In this document: in pieces, positions 30,596-39,060 of the stretch | Numbering within the stretch: the first letter of the stretch is position 1 | Layout: every line of letters starts with the position of its first letter | DNA from: Hymenobacter taeanensis | Lineage (GTDB): Bacteria; Bacteroidota; Bacteroidia; Cytophagales; Hymenobacteraceae | DNA: 64,000 bases | Assembly: GCF_013137895.1 (NCBI RefSeq) | Contig: NZ_CP053538.1 | Coordinates: 1,301,501 to 1,365,500, forward strand | Reading direction: 5' to 3' | Made by a program: the position numbers and the translations under genes | Notes under the pieces: model-generated | The model's database searches: none | What the model was told of the DNA's origin: nothing | What the model saw: the letters and a program-made list of their open reading frames with translations, nothing else

Positions 30596-30928
30596 TTAGG
30601 GGGTAGGCTCTTTGTCTTTTTTCCGCAGACGGAGCGAAACGCGGGACGGTTCACTAACGCGAGGCGCGCCGGAACGGTCAAACTTATAACTCTTCCGGTC
30701 GTCTTTGGGTTCGAGAGCCGCTAATCGGCCACCGTTGCCTTCCTTCAGCTCGGGCTTGGTTACCACCAGGTGCGAGTCTTTATACTCGGCGGGGTAGCGG
30801 CGCGCATCACGGAGGGCCCGCCGGCTTTCCGTCCGCTGCTTGCCGCGGCTGGTGGGGGCTAGCTGGGCCTGGGCCTGCACGGTGCACAGGCCTAGCAGCA
30901 GCGTGGTGACGAGCAATACGTAACGCAT
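30596..30928 (-). CDS. Hypothetical secreted basic protein
   Basis: 110 residues with a signal peptide (VLLVTTLLLGLCTVQAQAQ). The mature part is short, charged and of low complexity (KDDRKSYKFDRSGAPRVSEPSRVSLRLRKKDKEPTP). No family recognised. It sits 18 bases upstream of ytxJ, likely in the same transcript. Confidence 0.55.
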   Translation of the reverse strand: MRYVLLVTTLLLGLCTVQAQAQLAPTSRGKQRTESRRALRDARRYPAEYKDSHLVVTKPELKEGNGGRLAALEPKDDRKSYKFDRSGAPRVSEPSRVSLRLRKKDKEPTP

Positions 30929-30984
30929 AGAAGGGCAGTAAGATGATAACTTGACGGTATACCTTTTCCTTAACGAGGAGCCGG

Positions 30985-31299
30985 CTAAAAGGGTAACACA
31001 ATTCCCAGAAACTTACGCTGGCCTACCTTGCGCTTTACACGCCGCCGCTCATACTTGGGCTTTTTCAGCAGCCCCTGTTTATCGTAGCTGTTTTTCTGCG
31101 TTTTTACGTCTTCTTTCTCTACCGATAAAGCTTGTCCATTAGCGGCCTGGTTATCGGCACTGGCTGCCTTTTTTATCTTGGGCTGGGGTGGTCCCTTCGG
31201 GTTCGGAATCCGATAGCTGTGGCAGGCGGGCGCAGTAAACAATAAAAGCCCGGCAATAACAAGCAGGCACAGACGGCGGAAAGCTCCGGAGAGGTTCAT
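30985..31299 (-). CDS. Hypothetical lipoprotein
   Basis: 104 residues from MNLSGAF (a start four codons upstream is also possible). Lipobox TAPAC gives a lipid-anchored product. The mature part is basic and Lys/Pro-rich (IPNPKGPPQPKIKK, LLKKPKYERRRVKRKVGQRKFLGIVLPF). No recognised domain. It ends 57 bases before the 110-residue secreted gene on the same strand. Confidence 0.55.
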   Translation of the reverse strand: MNLSGAFRRLCLLVIAGLLLFTAPACHSYRIPNPKGPPQPKIKKAASADNQAANGQALSVEKEDVKTQKNSYDKQGLLKKPKYERRRVKRKVGQRKFLGIVLPF

Positions 31300-31411
31300 T
31301 CTAGTATACATTCGGCCCTTACCAAGAGCATAAGCTCCGCAAAATACACAAATAGCTATAGGTACACTTTTGAAATTTGCAGCATGAGTGGCCTAGCGAA
31401 ACCTATAACTA

Positions 31412-31484
31412 TCATTCCGACGCATCCGGAAGCTGGCTTAGACGCTAGGCCAGTAACACGGCTTCCGTGCGCGTCGGAACGACA
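31412..31484. repeat. Intergenic hairpin repeat with CTAGGCCAGTAA core
   Basis: Imperfect inverted repeat of about 22 bases per arm (start CATTCCGACGC, end GCGTCGGAACG) around GCTAGGCCAGTAA at 31444-31456. Shares its core with the elements at 139-240 and 7107-7188. A GTGGCCTAG also occurs at 31388 and 31491, bracketing the repeat. Confidence 0.8.
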
Positions 31485-31502
31485 GTAAAGGTGGCCTAGC
31501 GC

Positions 31503-33554
31503 TTAATAATTGCGCAGCTTTTCTACGGTTTGGCGGAGGCGCTGCTGGGGCAGGAATACTTTTTCCAGCGGTGGCGCAAAGGGCACAGCAGTATCCAGGG
31601 AGGCCACGCGCTGCACAGGCGCATCAAGGTGCTCAAAGCAGTGCTCGGCAATCCAGGCGGCAATTTCACCACCTAGGCCACCCACTAGCGTGTCTTCGTG
31701 CAGAATGATAACGCGGCCATTCTTCTCCACGGTTTTGCGCACGGCCTCCTCATCCCAGGGCAGCAAGGTGCGCAGGTCCAGAATATCAGCCGACAGGCCT
31801 AGCTCATCGGCCAGGGCGGTGGCCCAGTGCACACCGGCTCCGTAAGTAATGATGCTCATTTCGTCGCCTTCGCGCACCAGCGCCGCTTTGCCAATGGGCG
31901 TGGTATAGTAGGCATCGGGCACGGGGGCCGTGAGGCTGCGATACAGCAGCTTGTGCTCAAAGAACATCACGGGGTTAGGGTCCTCGATGGCCGCGCAGAT
32001 CAAGCCTTTGGCATCTACGGGGTTGCTGGGGAATACCACTTTCAGGCCGGGGGTATGGGTAAACCACGCCTCGTTGCTCTGGGAGTGAAAAGGGCCCGCA
32101 GCCGAGCCAGCCCCGGTGGGCATGCGCACTACCACATCGGCGTTCTGGCCCCAGCGGTAATGGCTCTTGGCCAGGTTGTTTACAATTTGATTGAAGCCGC
32201 AGGTCACGAAGTCAGCAAACTGCATTTCCACCATGCTCTTCTTGCCCTTAATGCTCAGGCCCAGGCCCGCCCCCACAATGGCAGATTCGCAGAGCGGCGT
32301 ATTGCGGACTCGCCCTTTGCCAAACTGGCCTACGAAGCCATCGGTCACTTTAAACACGCCACCATAGTCAGCAATATCCTGGCCCATGAGCACCAGCTCA
32401 GGGTAGCGCTCCATGCTCTGGCGCAGGCCGTCAGAAATGGCATCTACGTAGCGTTTGTCGGTGGTTGTGCTTAGGGAAGAATTTAGAATTGCGAACTGAG
32501 AGTTGAGAGGCGAAACTGCTACCGCATCTGTTTCCTGGGCTCTCGGCTCTATGCTCTCCCCCCTTAGCTCTCCAACTGGCGCGTACATATCCGCTAGCTC
32601 TAGAGCAACATCAGCAGTGGGCATGGGGGTGGCATCAGCAATGCGCAGACCTTCCTCAATCTCACGCTTAATAGTCTCGCGAAAGCGTAGGCGGGCTTCT
32701 TCGTCCAGAACCCCTTCCTGCATCAGCCACTTTTCGTAGTTCTCTACGGGGTCCCTTTGGGCCCACTCCGTGAACATCTCCTGAGGCACGTACTTAGTGC
32801 CGCTGGCTTCCTCATGTCCGCGCATCCGGAAGGTGAGGGCTTCTATTAATACGGGGCGCGGGTTACGGCGCAGCCCCTCGGCGAGGCGGCGCACTGTGTC
32901 ATACACCTCCAGCACATTGTTGCCATCAACCTGAATGGCCTGCATACCGTAGGCCGGTCCTTTATCAATGAACTGCTTGAAGCGGAATTGCTCGTTAGAG
33001 GGCGTACTCAGGCCGTAACCGTTGTTTTCAATCATGAAAATGACGGGCAGCTGCCACACGGCAGCCACATTCAGGGCCTCATGGAAGTCCCCCTCGGAGG
33101 CGCCGCCGTCGCCGCTATAGGTGAGCGTTACTTTGGGCCGTTCCTCCAGCTTATCGGCCAGGGCAATGCCATCGGCCACGGCCAGTTGGGGGCCCAGGTG
33201 GGAAATCATGCCCACAATGTGGTGCTCGTTGGTGCCGAAGTGAAACGACCGGTCGCGGCCCTTAGTGAAGCCAGTATTTTTACCCTGCCACTGCGCAAAA
33301 AGGCGGTCTAGCGGAATATTGCGGCCCGTAAACACGCCTAAGTTGCGGTGCAGGGGCAGGATGTACTCGTCGGGCTCCAGAGCCAGAGTGCTGCCCACCG
33401 AAATGGCCTCCTGCCCAATACCAGAGAACCATTTGCTCACTTTTCCCTGCCGCAGCAGAATAAGCATCTTCTCCTCAATCAGACGGGGCTTTAGCAGGCC
33501 CTGGTACAGATGCAGAAGGGTTTCGTTGGAGTAGTCCTTGCGGTCGAAGTGCAT
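31503..33554 (-). CDS. Fused 2-oxoacid dehydrogenase E1 (alpha-beta)
   Basis: 683 residues from the Met at 33552-33554 (MHFDRKDYSNETLLHLYQ), with the E1-alpha and E1-beta subunits of ThDP-dependent 2-oxoacid dehydrogenase on one chain. The alpha half (1-350) has the ThDP motif GDGGASEGDFHEALNVAAVWQLPVIFMIENN; the beta half (from about 375) has GLGLSIKGKKSMVEMQFADF, RMPTGAG, and EHKLLYR. Substrate is likely branched-chain 2-oxo acids or pyruvate; Bacteroidota annotate such fusions in either way. The join contains a low-complexity NSQFAILNSSLSTTT, whose DNA looks like an inserted simple repeat. The partners E2 and E3 are not in this window. Confidence 0.93.
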   Translation of the reverse strand: MHFDRKDYSNETLLHLYQGLLKPRLIEEKMLILLRQGKVSKWFSGIGQEAISVGSTLALEPDEYILPLHRNLGVFTGRNIPLDRLFAQWQGKNTGFTKGRDRSFHFGTNEHHIVGMISHLGPQLAVADGIALADKLEERPKVTLTYSGDGGASEGDFHEALNVAAVWQLPVIFMIENNGYGLSTPSNEQFRFKQFIDKGPAYGMQAIQVDGNNVLEVYDTVRRLAEGLRRNPRPVLIEALTFRMRGHEEASGTKYVPQEMFTEWAQRDPVENYEKWLMQEGVLDEEARLRFRETIKREIEEGLRIADATPMPTADVALELADMYAPVGELRGESIEPRAQETDAVAVSPLNSQFAILNSSLSTTTDKRYVDAISDGLRQSMERYPELVLMGQDIADYGGVFKVTDGFVGQFGKGRVRNTPLCESAIVGAGLGLSIKGKKSMVEMQFADFVTCGFNQIVNNLAKSHYRWGQNADVVVRMPTGAGSAAGPFHSQSNEAWFTHTPGLKVVFPSNPVDAKGLICAAIEDPNPVMFFEHKLLYRSLTAPVPDAYYTTPIGKAALVREGDEMSIITYGAGVHWATALADELGLSADILDLRTLLPWDEEAVRKTVEKNGRVIILHEDTLVGGLGGEIAAWIAEHCFEHLDAPVQRVASLDTAVPFAPPLEKVFLPQQRLRQTVEKLRNY

Positions 33555-34091
33555 AACGGAAAGCGAACTGAGTAGTGGGTGGCGCCAAAAGTACGGGTTT
33601 GGGTTGGAAGGAAAATCATGAAGCTGGCTTTGTGAAAAGCAGTAGCCTAGGCATCTACTTCCGGGGCTAGTTTCTCTGTTTTCACCATCTGTACAGGTCG
33701 GCAAAGCTTAGAGCTATTGGCGGAACAACTTATAAGCTCCAAAGGCAGCAAGCACACACAATGCAGCTTTCCTGGCCTGCATTAAAGTGTAGGAGGGCAA
33801 TTCATGTAACATATCAGCGGAAAGAAATCAGCACATCTTCACCTTCAGTCAGTATTGTGGCTTTTACTCAGTTGTCGGTTTTGCCGGTTCATCAGCCGCT
33901 TCGTATCTCATTGCCAGCACCGAGCGAGCGGCCCGTGCCATACTGCCAGGCCTGCGCGCAACGTTGTAAACCTACCCGGTAGCCGCGTACGTACATCTGG
34001 CAACTTCCCTGCTCCAGCCGCCCGAAACTTCTCTTTCTGGCGGCTGGTTAGGTATATTGTTGGCCTCTTGGCCCCTCCCCTGCCTCTACCT
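33555..34091. other. Intergenic region of about 537 bases between divergent genes
   Basis: Apart from the E1 promoter box no gene or hairpin was found that I can support. The open frames here are short and without codon bias, and the frame continuing upstream from the M16 peptidase start lacks family similarity. Confidence 0.5.
33586..33593 (-). promoter_or_regulatory. -7 box TACTTTTG for the fused E1 gene
   Basis: Minus-strand match to TAnnTTTG, 31 bases before the ATG of the E1 gene. Confidence 0.5.
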
Positions 34092-35381
34092 ATGATTCAA
34101 TTCGAAGAATTCACGCTCTCCAATGGCCTACGCTGCCTAGTGCACGAAGACCACAGCACGCCCATGGCCGTGCTTAACATCCTGTACAACGTAGGCTCCC
34201 GCGACGAGGACCCGGCGCACACCGGCTTTGCCCACCTGTTTGAGCATCTGATGTTCTCGGGCTCCGTGAACATTCCCAGCTACGACGAGCCCCTGCAGAT
34301 GGTGGGCGGCGAGAACAACGCTTTCACCTCCCCCGACATTACTAACTATTACCTCACCCTGCCCGCCGCGAACCTGGAAACCGGCTTCTGGCTGGAGTCG
34401 GACCGGATGCTGAGCTTAGCTTTTTCGGAGAATGGCCTAGAGGTGCAGCGCAAAGTGGTGGTGGAAGAGTTCAAACAGAATTACCTGAACCAGCCCTACG
34501 GCGACGTGTGGCTGAAGCTACGGCCCCTGGCCTACCAGCACCACCCCTACCAGTGGGCTACCATTGGTAAAGAGGTCAGCCACATCGAAGACGCTACCAT
34601 GCAGCAGGTGCGTGACTTCTTCGCCAAACATTATTCTCCCTCAAACGCCGTGCTGGTAGTAGCTGGCGCTGTCACGCGGGCTGAAGCAGAGCGCCTGGCC
34701 GAGAAGTGGTTCGGGCCTATTCCGGCTGGCACCCGCTACGAGCGCCAGCTGCCCCAGGAGCCTCGCCAAACCGAAGCCCGCTTCTTGGAAGTAAGGGCTG
34801 AAGTACCGGTTTCAGCGCTGTATAAAGTATACCACATGCCCGGCCGCGGTGATGCTCATTATTACGATGTGGACCTACTCAGCGACGTGCTGGGCCGGGG
34901 CAAGTCGAGCCGTTTGTATCAGGAGCTAGTGAAAGAGCAGCCGTTGTTCAACTCTATTTCAGCCTCCGTCATGGGCTCACTGGAGCCCGGCCTCTTAGTG
35001 GTGAGCGGCAAGCTAAATGCGGGAGTTTCCTTGGAAGAAGCAGATGCCGCCGTAGAGCAAGTAGTAGCTCGTTTGCGTGAGGAGCTAGTGGCAGAACAGG
35101 AACTGGAGAAAGTAAAGAACCAGGCTGAGGCCAGCATTGTGTTCAGCGAGATTGAACTTCTGCACCGGGCCATGAACTTGGCCTACAGCAAGCTCCTCGG
35201 CGACGCCGACCTGGTAAATCAGGAAAGCGCCAAAGTGCAAGCCGTAACTCCCGAGCGGGTACTCGCCGCAGCCCAGGAAGTACTCCGGCCCGACAACTGC
35301 AGCACCCTTTACTACCGTGCCCAGCCGCAATTGGCTACTGCTTCTGAAGCTACGCCCTTGCTAATTGAGGCCGCAGAATAA
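34092..35381 (+). CDS. M16-family zinc peptidase
   Basis: 429 residues from the Met at 34092 (MIQFEEFTLSNGLRCLVHEDH). Zinc motif HLFEH (His48, Glu51, His52) in GFAHLFEHLMFSGSVNIP is intact, with the second-ligand Glu downstream, GRGKSSRLY and the R/Y region of the C-terminal half (YKVYHMPGRGDAHYYDVDLLSDVL). Single M16 unit of a size that pairs as homodimers or works with a partner subunit; no neighbour is one. Lacks a signal peptide, so it is probably cytoplasmic, perhaps degrading small peptides. Followed by a GTGGCCTAG word and an exceptional palindrome. Confidence 0.93.
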   Translation: MIQFEEFTLSNGLRCLVHEDHSTPMAVLNILYNVGSRDEDPAHTGFAHLFEHLMFSGSVNIPSYDEPLQMVGGENNAFTSPDITNYYLTLPAANLETGFWLESDRMLSLAFSENGLEVQRKVVVEEFKQNYLNQPYGDVWLKLRPLAYQHHPYQWATIGKEVSHIEDATMQQVRDFFAKHYSPSNAVLVVAGAVTRAEAERLAEKWFGPIPAGTRYERQLPQEPRQTEARFLEVRAEVPVSALYKVYHMPGRGDAHYYDVDLLSDVLGRGKSSRLYQELVKEQPLFNSISASVMGSLEPGLLVVSGKLNAGVSLEEADAAVEQVVARLREELVAEQELEKVKNQAEASIVFSEIELLHRAMNLAYSKLLGDADLVNQESAKVQAVTPERVLAAAQEVLRPDNCSTLYYRAQPQLATASEATPLLIEAAE

Positions 35382-35395
35382 AGTGGCCTAGCACA

Positions 35396-35482
35396 ACTGG
35401 TGCCTACCATACTTAAACAAACAGAGCCCGACTGTTACAGTAACAGTCGGGCTCTGTTTGTTTAAGTATGGTAGGCACCAGT
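35396..35482. repeat. 87-bp near-perfect palindrome (43-bp arms)
   Basis: Arms 35396-35438 and 35440-35482 are exact reverse complements with a one-base centre (A at 35439). It lies between convergent genes (M16 peptidase and a secreted protein). A terminator this long and perfect is unusual; it can form a cruciform. It shares CC(A/T)TACTTAAACA with the 69-bp palindrome at 44471-44539. Confidence 0.9.
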
Positions 35483-35492
35483 AGCGAGTGAC

Positions 35493-36137
35493 TTACCAGC
35501 CGCTACCACCGCTTCCCCAACCATCATCGGCTTTTTTCTTGGCCGGAGCGGCTTTCTTAGCGGGAGCTACAGACTGCTTGGTGGTAGTAGCGTTACCAGC
35601 ATTTTTGGTACCAGCCGAGGCTGCAGCAGCCTTGGAAGCTGCGGGCTGAGTTGCTACGGGAGCTGGCTCTGGCTCAGGTGCTGCCACAGGAATGGGAGCT
35701 GGTGCTGGCGGAATAGGATCTTCAGTCCGGATAGTGCGGCGCACGTAAGGTGCCCGTGGGCGCCCCCGATAATCAGTGGTTGGGCGCCGGGAAGGAGCCG
35801 CGGTAAAACCAGGTGCAATGCTCGCCCCAATTGGCTGCGGAGCATCAGCCCCCGACATTGCCGCGCCGCCACCAGCGGCAGCCCCTGAAGCCCCACCCCA
35901 GCCACCAGCGGCCTCAGCCCCTGCAGGAGCGGCTGATGCGGGTGCGGGCGTTGCGGGAGCAGCTTGTGCTGCCGGCGCTACGGCCTTCGTGGTAGTAGTG
36001 GTTTTCTTGGCGGGAGCGGGTGCGCCCCAGCCATCAGAAGAGCCCCACCCATCGGAGGACTTTTTAGACTGAGCCTGGGCTGAAGAAGCCACCAGCACCC
36101 CGCCTACCAGAAGTATGGGAAAGAAGAAACGAGTCAT
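35493..36137 (-). CDS. Secreted Ala/Pro-rich protein with TDYRGRP motif
   Basis: 214 residues. Signal peptide to about residue 22 (LLVGGVLVASSAQAQ). Mature part is Ala/Pro/Lys low complexity with three DGWG motifs at the N-terminus and C-terminus (SSDGWGSSDGWGAPAPAK...DDGWGSGGSGW). In the middle, GASIAPGFTAAPSRRPTTDYRGRPRAPYVRR carries the APGF..TDYxGRP element shared with the two genes nearest downstream in coordinate. No fold recognised. Probably an outer, exported protein in a cell-surface or biofilm role. Confidence 0.75.
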   Translation of the reverse strand: MTRFFFPILLVGGVLVASSAQAQSKKSSDGWGSSDGWGAPAPAKKTTTTTKAVAPAAQAAPATPAPASAAPAGAEAAGGWGGASGAAAGGGAAMSGADAPQPIGASIAPGFTAAPSRRPTTDYRGRPRAPYVRRTIRTEDPIPPAPAPIPVAAPEPEPAPVATQPAASKAAAASAGTKNAGNATTTKQSVAPAKKAAPAKKKADDGWGSGGSGW

Positions 36138-36381
36138 CGAATAGCCAGTTGAGGAAATGAAGCTGCAAGTTACGGTAGCCCAGGCAGGTCAGGAAATTAT
36201 GCCTCCCAGATTTTTCTCCTAAACGCTGAGAATTAGCAGAAGTTCCTGGGTGTTACGTTATGATGAAGAGCCAAAAGCCTCAACGACTCGTACTGCGGTT
36301 CAGTATTCTGCCCTGAGCTTTCTTTGCAATGTTTTTTCTGCGCTGAGAATTTACGCTTTATTTTTGCTCTCCCGAAGATAC

Positions 36382-36690
36382 TTAGCGTGGCTTGCCTGAA
36401 GTTGCCGGCTGGCTCGCAGGGGCTGCCTCACTAGGCAGAGTTGCCTTTTCAGAGGGAGTAGCAGCAGGCTGAGCAGCTGGGGCAGCCCTCAACTCCAACT
36501 CATCAATACCAGATGCCGCATCGGCTGCTACTGGCTGAAAGGGCGTTAGTGGAGTGGCTGCTGGCTTTACTTTGGCCACTGCCACTGCTGGTTTGCGGCT
36601 GGCTTTAGCAGCCGTTTGAGCTTGCGCCCAGCTACAGGTGCTGACTGCGCCTACCAGCACCGTCATAAACAGGGAGTTTTTCATAACCAT
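36382..36690 (-). CDS. Hypothetical secreted Ala-rich protein
   Basis: 102 residues from MVMKNSLFM (the next Met two codons later is also good). Signal peptide with Ala-Gln-Ala cleavage (STCSWAQAQ). Mature part is Ala/Pro/Lys-rich low complexity (AVAKVKPAATPLTP...ASQPATSGKPR). It does not carry the TDYxGRP element of its neighbours but lies between them, 74 bases from the start-side gene, and has the same low-complexity style. Confidence 0.6.
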   Translation of the reverse strand: MVMKNSLFMTVLVGAVSTCSWAQAQTAAKASRKPAVAVAKVKPAATPLTPFQPVAADAASGIDELELRAAPAAQPAATPSEKATLPSEAAPASQPATSGKPR

Positions 36691-36764
36691 GAGCTTAAAT
36701 GGTTTGACATCTAATAAGTTACTTATTTCTGATGTCAAAAACCACTTACCCTCATGATATTTCA

Positions 36765-37103
36765 CTACCGCCGCTTTTTAGCCGGAGCAGCCGCTTTTAC
36801 GGGCGTTGCCGGAGTAGTACCTGCCGATAACGTAGTTGTGCTGGTGCTTGGCCTGGCTGGCTTCTTTTTCAGGGGGCGGCCCATATAATCGGTAGTGGGT
36901 GGGCTGGGCATATTCAGGCGCATACCCGGGGCCAGTTTTAGGTTTTCCTCATCACGGCGCCCTGAGCGGTCATAACGGGCATAAGCCCCCGACCGGGCTC
37001 GGTTATAAGTAGTCTTCTTTTTGGTCTGTTGCGCCTGAGCGGGAGTACCAAGAAAAGCGAGCAGCGCAAGGGCGCCTACTAGGGAGAGTACGTGCATTTT
37101 CAT
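36765..37103 (-). CDS. Small secreted protein with TDYMGRP motif
   Basis: 112 residues from the Met at 37101-37103 (MKMHVLSLVGALALL). Signal peptide to about GTPAQAQ. Then a basic, Tyr-rich stretch (TTYNRARSGAYARYDRSGRRDEEN), KLAPGMRLNMPSPPTTDYMGRPLKKK, which is the shared APGM..TTDYxGRP element, and a Thr/Pro/Ala tail ending AAPAKKRR. The basic tail is similar to that of the 214-residue neighbour. Function unknown. Confidence 0.7.
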   Translation of the reverse strand: MKMHVLSLVGALALLAFLGTPAQAQQTKKKTTYNRARSGAYARYDRSGRRDEENLKLAPGMRLNMPSPPTTDYMGRPLKKKPARPSTSTTTLSAGTTPATPVKAAAPAKKRR

Positions 37104-37155
37104 AAGCGGCGAGATGAAGTGTGAGTGGCGCACTATGGCTGGAGCCTCTACATAC

Positions 37156-37191
37156 GGCAACGGCCCGGCCACGGATGAATGACCGGGCCGT
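37156..37191. repeat. Hairpin before the TDYxGRP genes
   Basis: ACGGCCCGG / CCGGGCCGT with a loop of about 16 bases, followed by CTAGGCCAC; lies between two genes of the cluster on the minus strand, so it may be a terminator or a processing site. Confidence 0.6.
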
Positions 37192-37220
37192 GCTAGGCCA
37201 CTTGCTTAAAGATGCTTAGC

Positions 37221-37748
37221 CTACCATTGCGCCGCCACCGAGCCCGCAGTAGTTACTTCGGCGGCCATAGAGTTATTAGCGCTGGCTTTGCGCAATGGGC
37301 GGCCGTTATAATCAGTGCTCACGCCCCGGTAAGGAGCTGTGTTCATGCCGGGCGCAATCTGCACGCCTGATGAATGCATCATGGGGTCATCAGATTCTAC
37401 CACCACCGAGCGGGGCCGCATAGATTTAGCTTTGGCCACGGGGCGCCCATTATAGTCGGTGCTGGTGCCACGGTAAGGCGAGGAGCTCATGCCCGGCGCC
37501 ACTAGTACCCCCGAGGAATGCATCATAGGGTCGGCGTCGGGGGCTGTAGCGGCGGTTTCCCACCCGCTTGAGGTGGTAGGCGTGTTCCAGGTTTCAAGCG
37601 TAGGCCACTCCGCCTCGGCTGCGGGGCGGGCGGCAGGGGCTACGCTGGAGTTGGCGGGCTTGCGTGGGGTGGAGCTAGTTTGTGCCCGGGCAGTGGGCGC
37701 GCTGAAGAAGGCCGCCACTACGACGGCGGAAAGCAGAAAACGTTTCAT
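37221..37748 (-). CDS. Secreted protein with two copies of an APGM...TDYNGRP unit
   Basis: 175 residues from the Met at 37746-37748 (MKRFLLSAVVVAAFFSAPTARAQ, signal peptide). Two tandem units, residues about 73-106 and 121-154, read DPMMHSSGV(L/Q)(V/I)APGM...PYRG(T/V)STDYNGRP. They are also near-identical at the DNA level (37431-37532 and 37287-37388), implying a recent duplication. The unit occurs once each in the genes at 35493 and 36765, suggesting a mobile or amplified surface-protein module. Function unknown; no close matches are known to me. Confidence 0.8.
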   Translation of the reverse strand: MKRFLLSAVVVAAFFSAPTARAQTSSTPRKPANSSVAPAARPAAEAEWPTLETWNTPTTSSGWETAATAPDADPMMHSSGVLVAPGMSSSPYRGTSTDYNGRPVAKAKSMRPRSVVVESDDPMMHSSGVQIAPGMNTAPYRGVSTDYNGRPLRKASANNSMAAEVTTAGSVAAQW

Positions 37749-37936
37749 TGGGAAGAAGCAGAAAAAGAAACACTTCACCCGGCACATCCGGGCCTGGAAT
37801 TGGCCGGCCGACGGGTGGCGCCCCACGTTCAGCCTCAGTTGCCGCTTGTACTTAGCTTCTAGGCAGCAACCGTACCAATTTTTTGTAGTCTAGGCCACTC
37901 CGTGAAAAGGCCCCGGCAATTCATCTTCGCAACGCC

Positions 37937-37944
37937 TACCTTTG
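37937..37944 (+). promoter_or_regulatory. -7 box TACCTTTG next to pheS start
   Basis: Seven bases separate the end of the box from the pheS ATG at 37952, implying a leaderless or very short leader. Confidence 0.5.
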
Positions 37945-37951
37945 CAGCATT

Positions 37952-38989
37952 ATGCAGGACAACATCGCGCGGCTGCGGGCCGAAATCGAAGCGTACGACG
38001 TAACCACCCCGGAACAGCTGGATCAGTTCCGGATTGCTTTCACGGGCCGCAAAGGCCAGTTAGCGGATCTGTTTGATCAGCTAAAAACAGTACCCCAAGA
38101 CCAGCGCCGAGCCGTAGGCCAGGAGCTTAACCAACTCAAGCAGCAGGCAGTAGCAAAGTTTGAGCAGCGCCAGCAGGAGCTGGAAGCCGCCACGGCCAAT
38201 GCTCCCGCCGATCCTACTTTCGACTATACCCTACCTACGGTCCCTAATGCCCTGGGCACCCGCCACCCCCTGAGCCTGGTGCGCGAAGAGATTGTGCGTA
38301 TCCTGGCCCGCATTGGTTTCAACGTAGCTGAAGGCCCCGAGATTGAGGATGACTGGCACAACTTCACGGCCCTTAACTTCCCCGAGAACCACCCGGCCCG
38401 TGATATGCAGGACACCTTCTTTGTGCGCCGCACGCCCGGCGAGCAGGAGTGGGTACTGCGTACGCACACCAGCCCCGTGCAGGTGCGCGTGATGCAAACC
38501 CAGAAGCCGCCCATCCGCAGCATTATGCCCGGCCGCGTGTACCGCAACGAAGCCATCTCGGCCCGGGCCCACATGATGTTCCACCAGGTAGAGGCTTTGT
38601 TCGTGGATGAGAACGTGAGCTTCGCCGACCTGAAGCAGACCGTATACCACTTCGTGCAGGAGCTGTTCGGAGATGATATGGAGGTGCGCTTCCGCCCTTC
38701 TTTTTTCCCCTTCACCGAGCCCAGTGCCGAGATTGACATTACCTGCCTGATCTGCAAAGGCAAGGGCTGCAACATCTGCAAGCATACCGGCTGGGTAGAA
38801 ATTGGCGGCTGCGGTATGGTTGACCCCGCTGTGCTGGAGCAGTCCGGCATCGACCCGGAGCGCTACAGCGGCTACGCCTGGGGCATGGGCATTGAGCGCA
38901 TCACCATGCTTAAGTACCAGATCAAAGACTTACGTCTCTTTACGGAGAACGACCTACGCTTCCTGCGCCAGTTTGAAGGCGTGCAGTAG
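37952..38989 (+). CDS. pheS: Phenylalanyl-tRNA synthetase alpha subunit
   Basis: 345 residues. Charges tRNA-Phe with PheT. Visible: N-terminal helical arm (residues 1-85, DNIARLRAEIEAYDVTTPEQLDQFRIAFTGRKGQL-like), motif 1 region HPLSLVREEIV, the active-site FRPSFFPFTEPSAEIDI, the zinc-like CLICKGKGCNICKHTGWVEIGGCGMV and motif 3 GYAWGMGIERITMLKY. Stand-alone; pheT is not in this window. Confidence 0.97.
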   Translation: MQDNIARLRAEIEAYDVTTPEQLDQFRIAFTGRKGQLADLFDQLKTVPQDQRRAVGQELNQLKQQAVAKFEQRQQELEAATANAPADPTFDYTLPTVPNALGTRHPLSLVREEIVRILARIGFNVAEGPEIEDDWHNFTALNFPENHPARDMQDTFFVRRTPGEQEWVLRTHTSPVQVRVMQTQKPPIRSIMPGRVYRNEAISARAHMMFHQVEALFVDENVSFADLKQTVYHFVQELFGDDMEVRFRPSFFPFTEPSAEIDITCLICKGKGCNICKHTGWVEIGGCGMVDPAVLEQSGIDPERYSGYAWGMGIERITMLKYQIKDLRLFTENDLRFLRQFEGVQ

Positions 38990-39026
38990 GCCTAGGCCAC
39001 TCTACGTGGTTTACCTGGCTCCTGAG

Positions 39027-39060
39027 AAGCTCTCTTCCATTACCGGAGGAGAGCTTTTTT
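39027..39060 (+). terminator. Terminator after pheS
   Basis: AAGCTCTC...GAGAGCTT stem of about ten bases, then a T-run. Confidence 0.8.

Noticed and set aside
33761..34091. N-terminal extension of the M16 peptidase and the small frame before it
   Set aside because: Residues before the Met at 34092 have no M16 similarity; the short upstream frame has no supporting feature.
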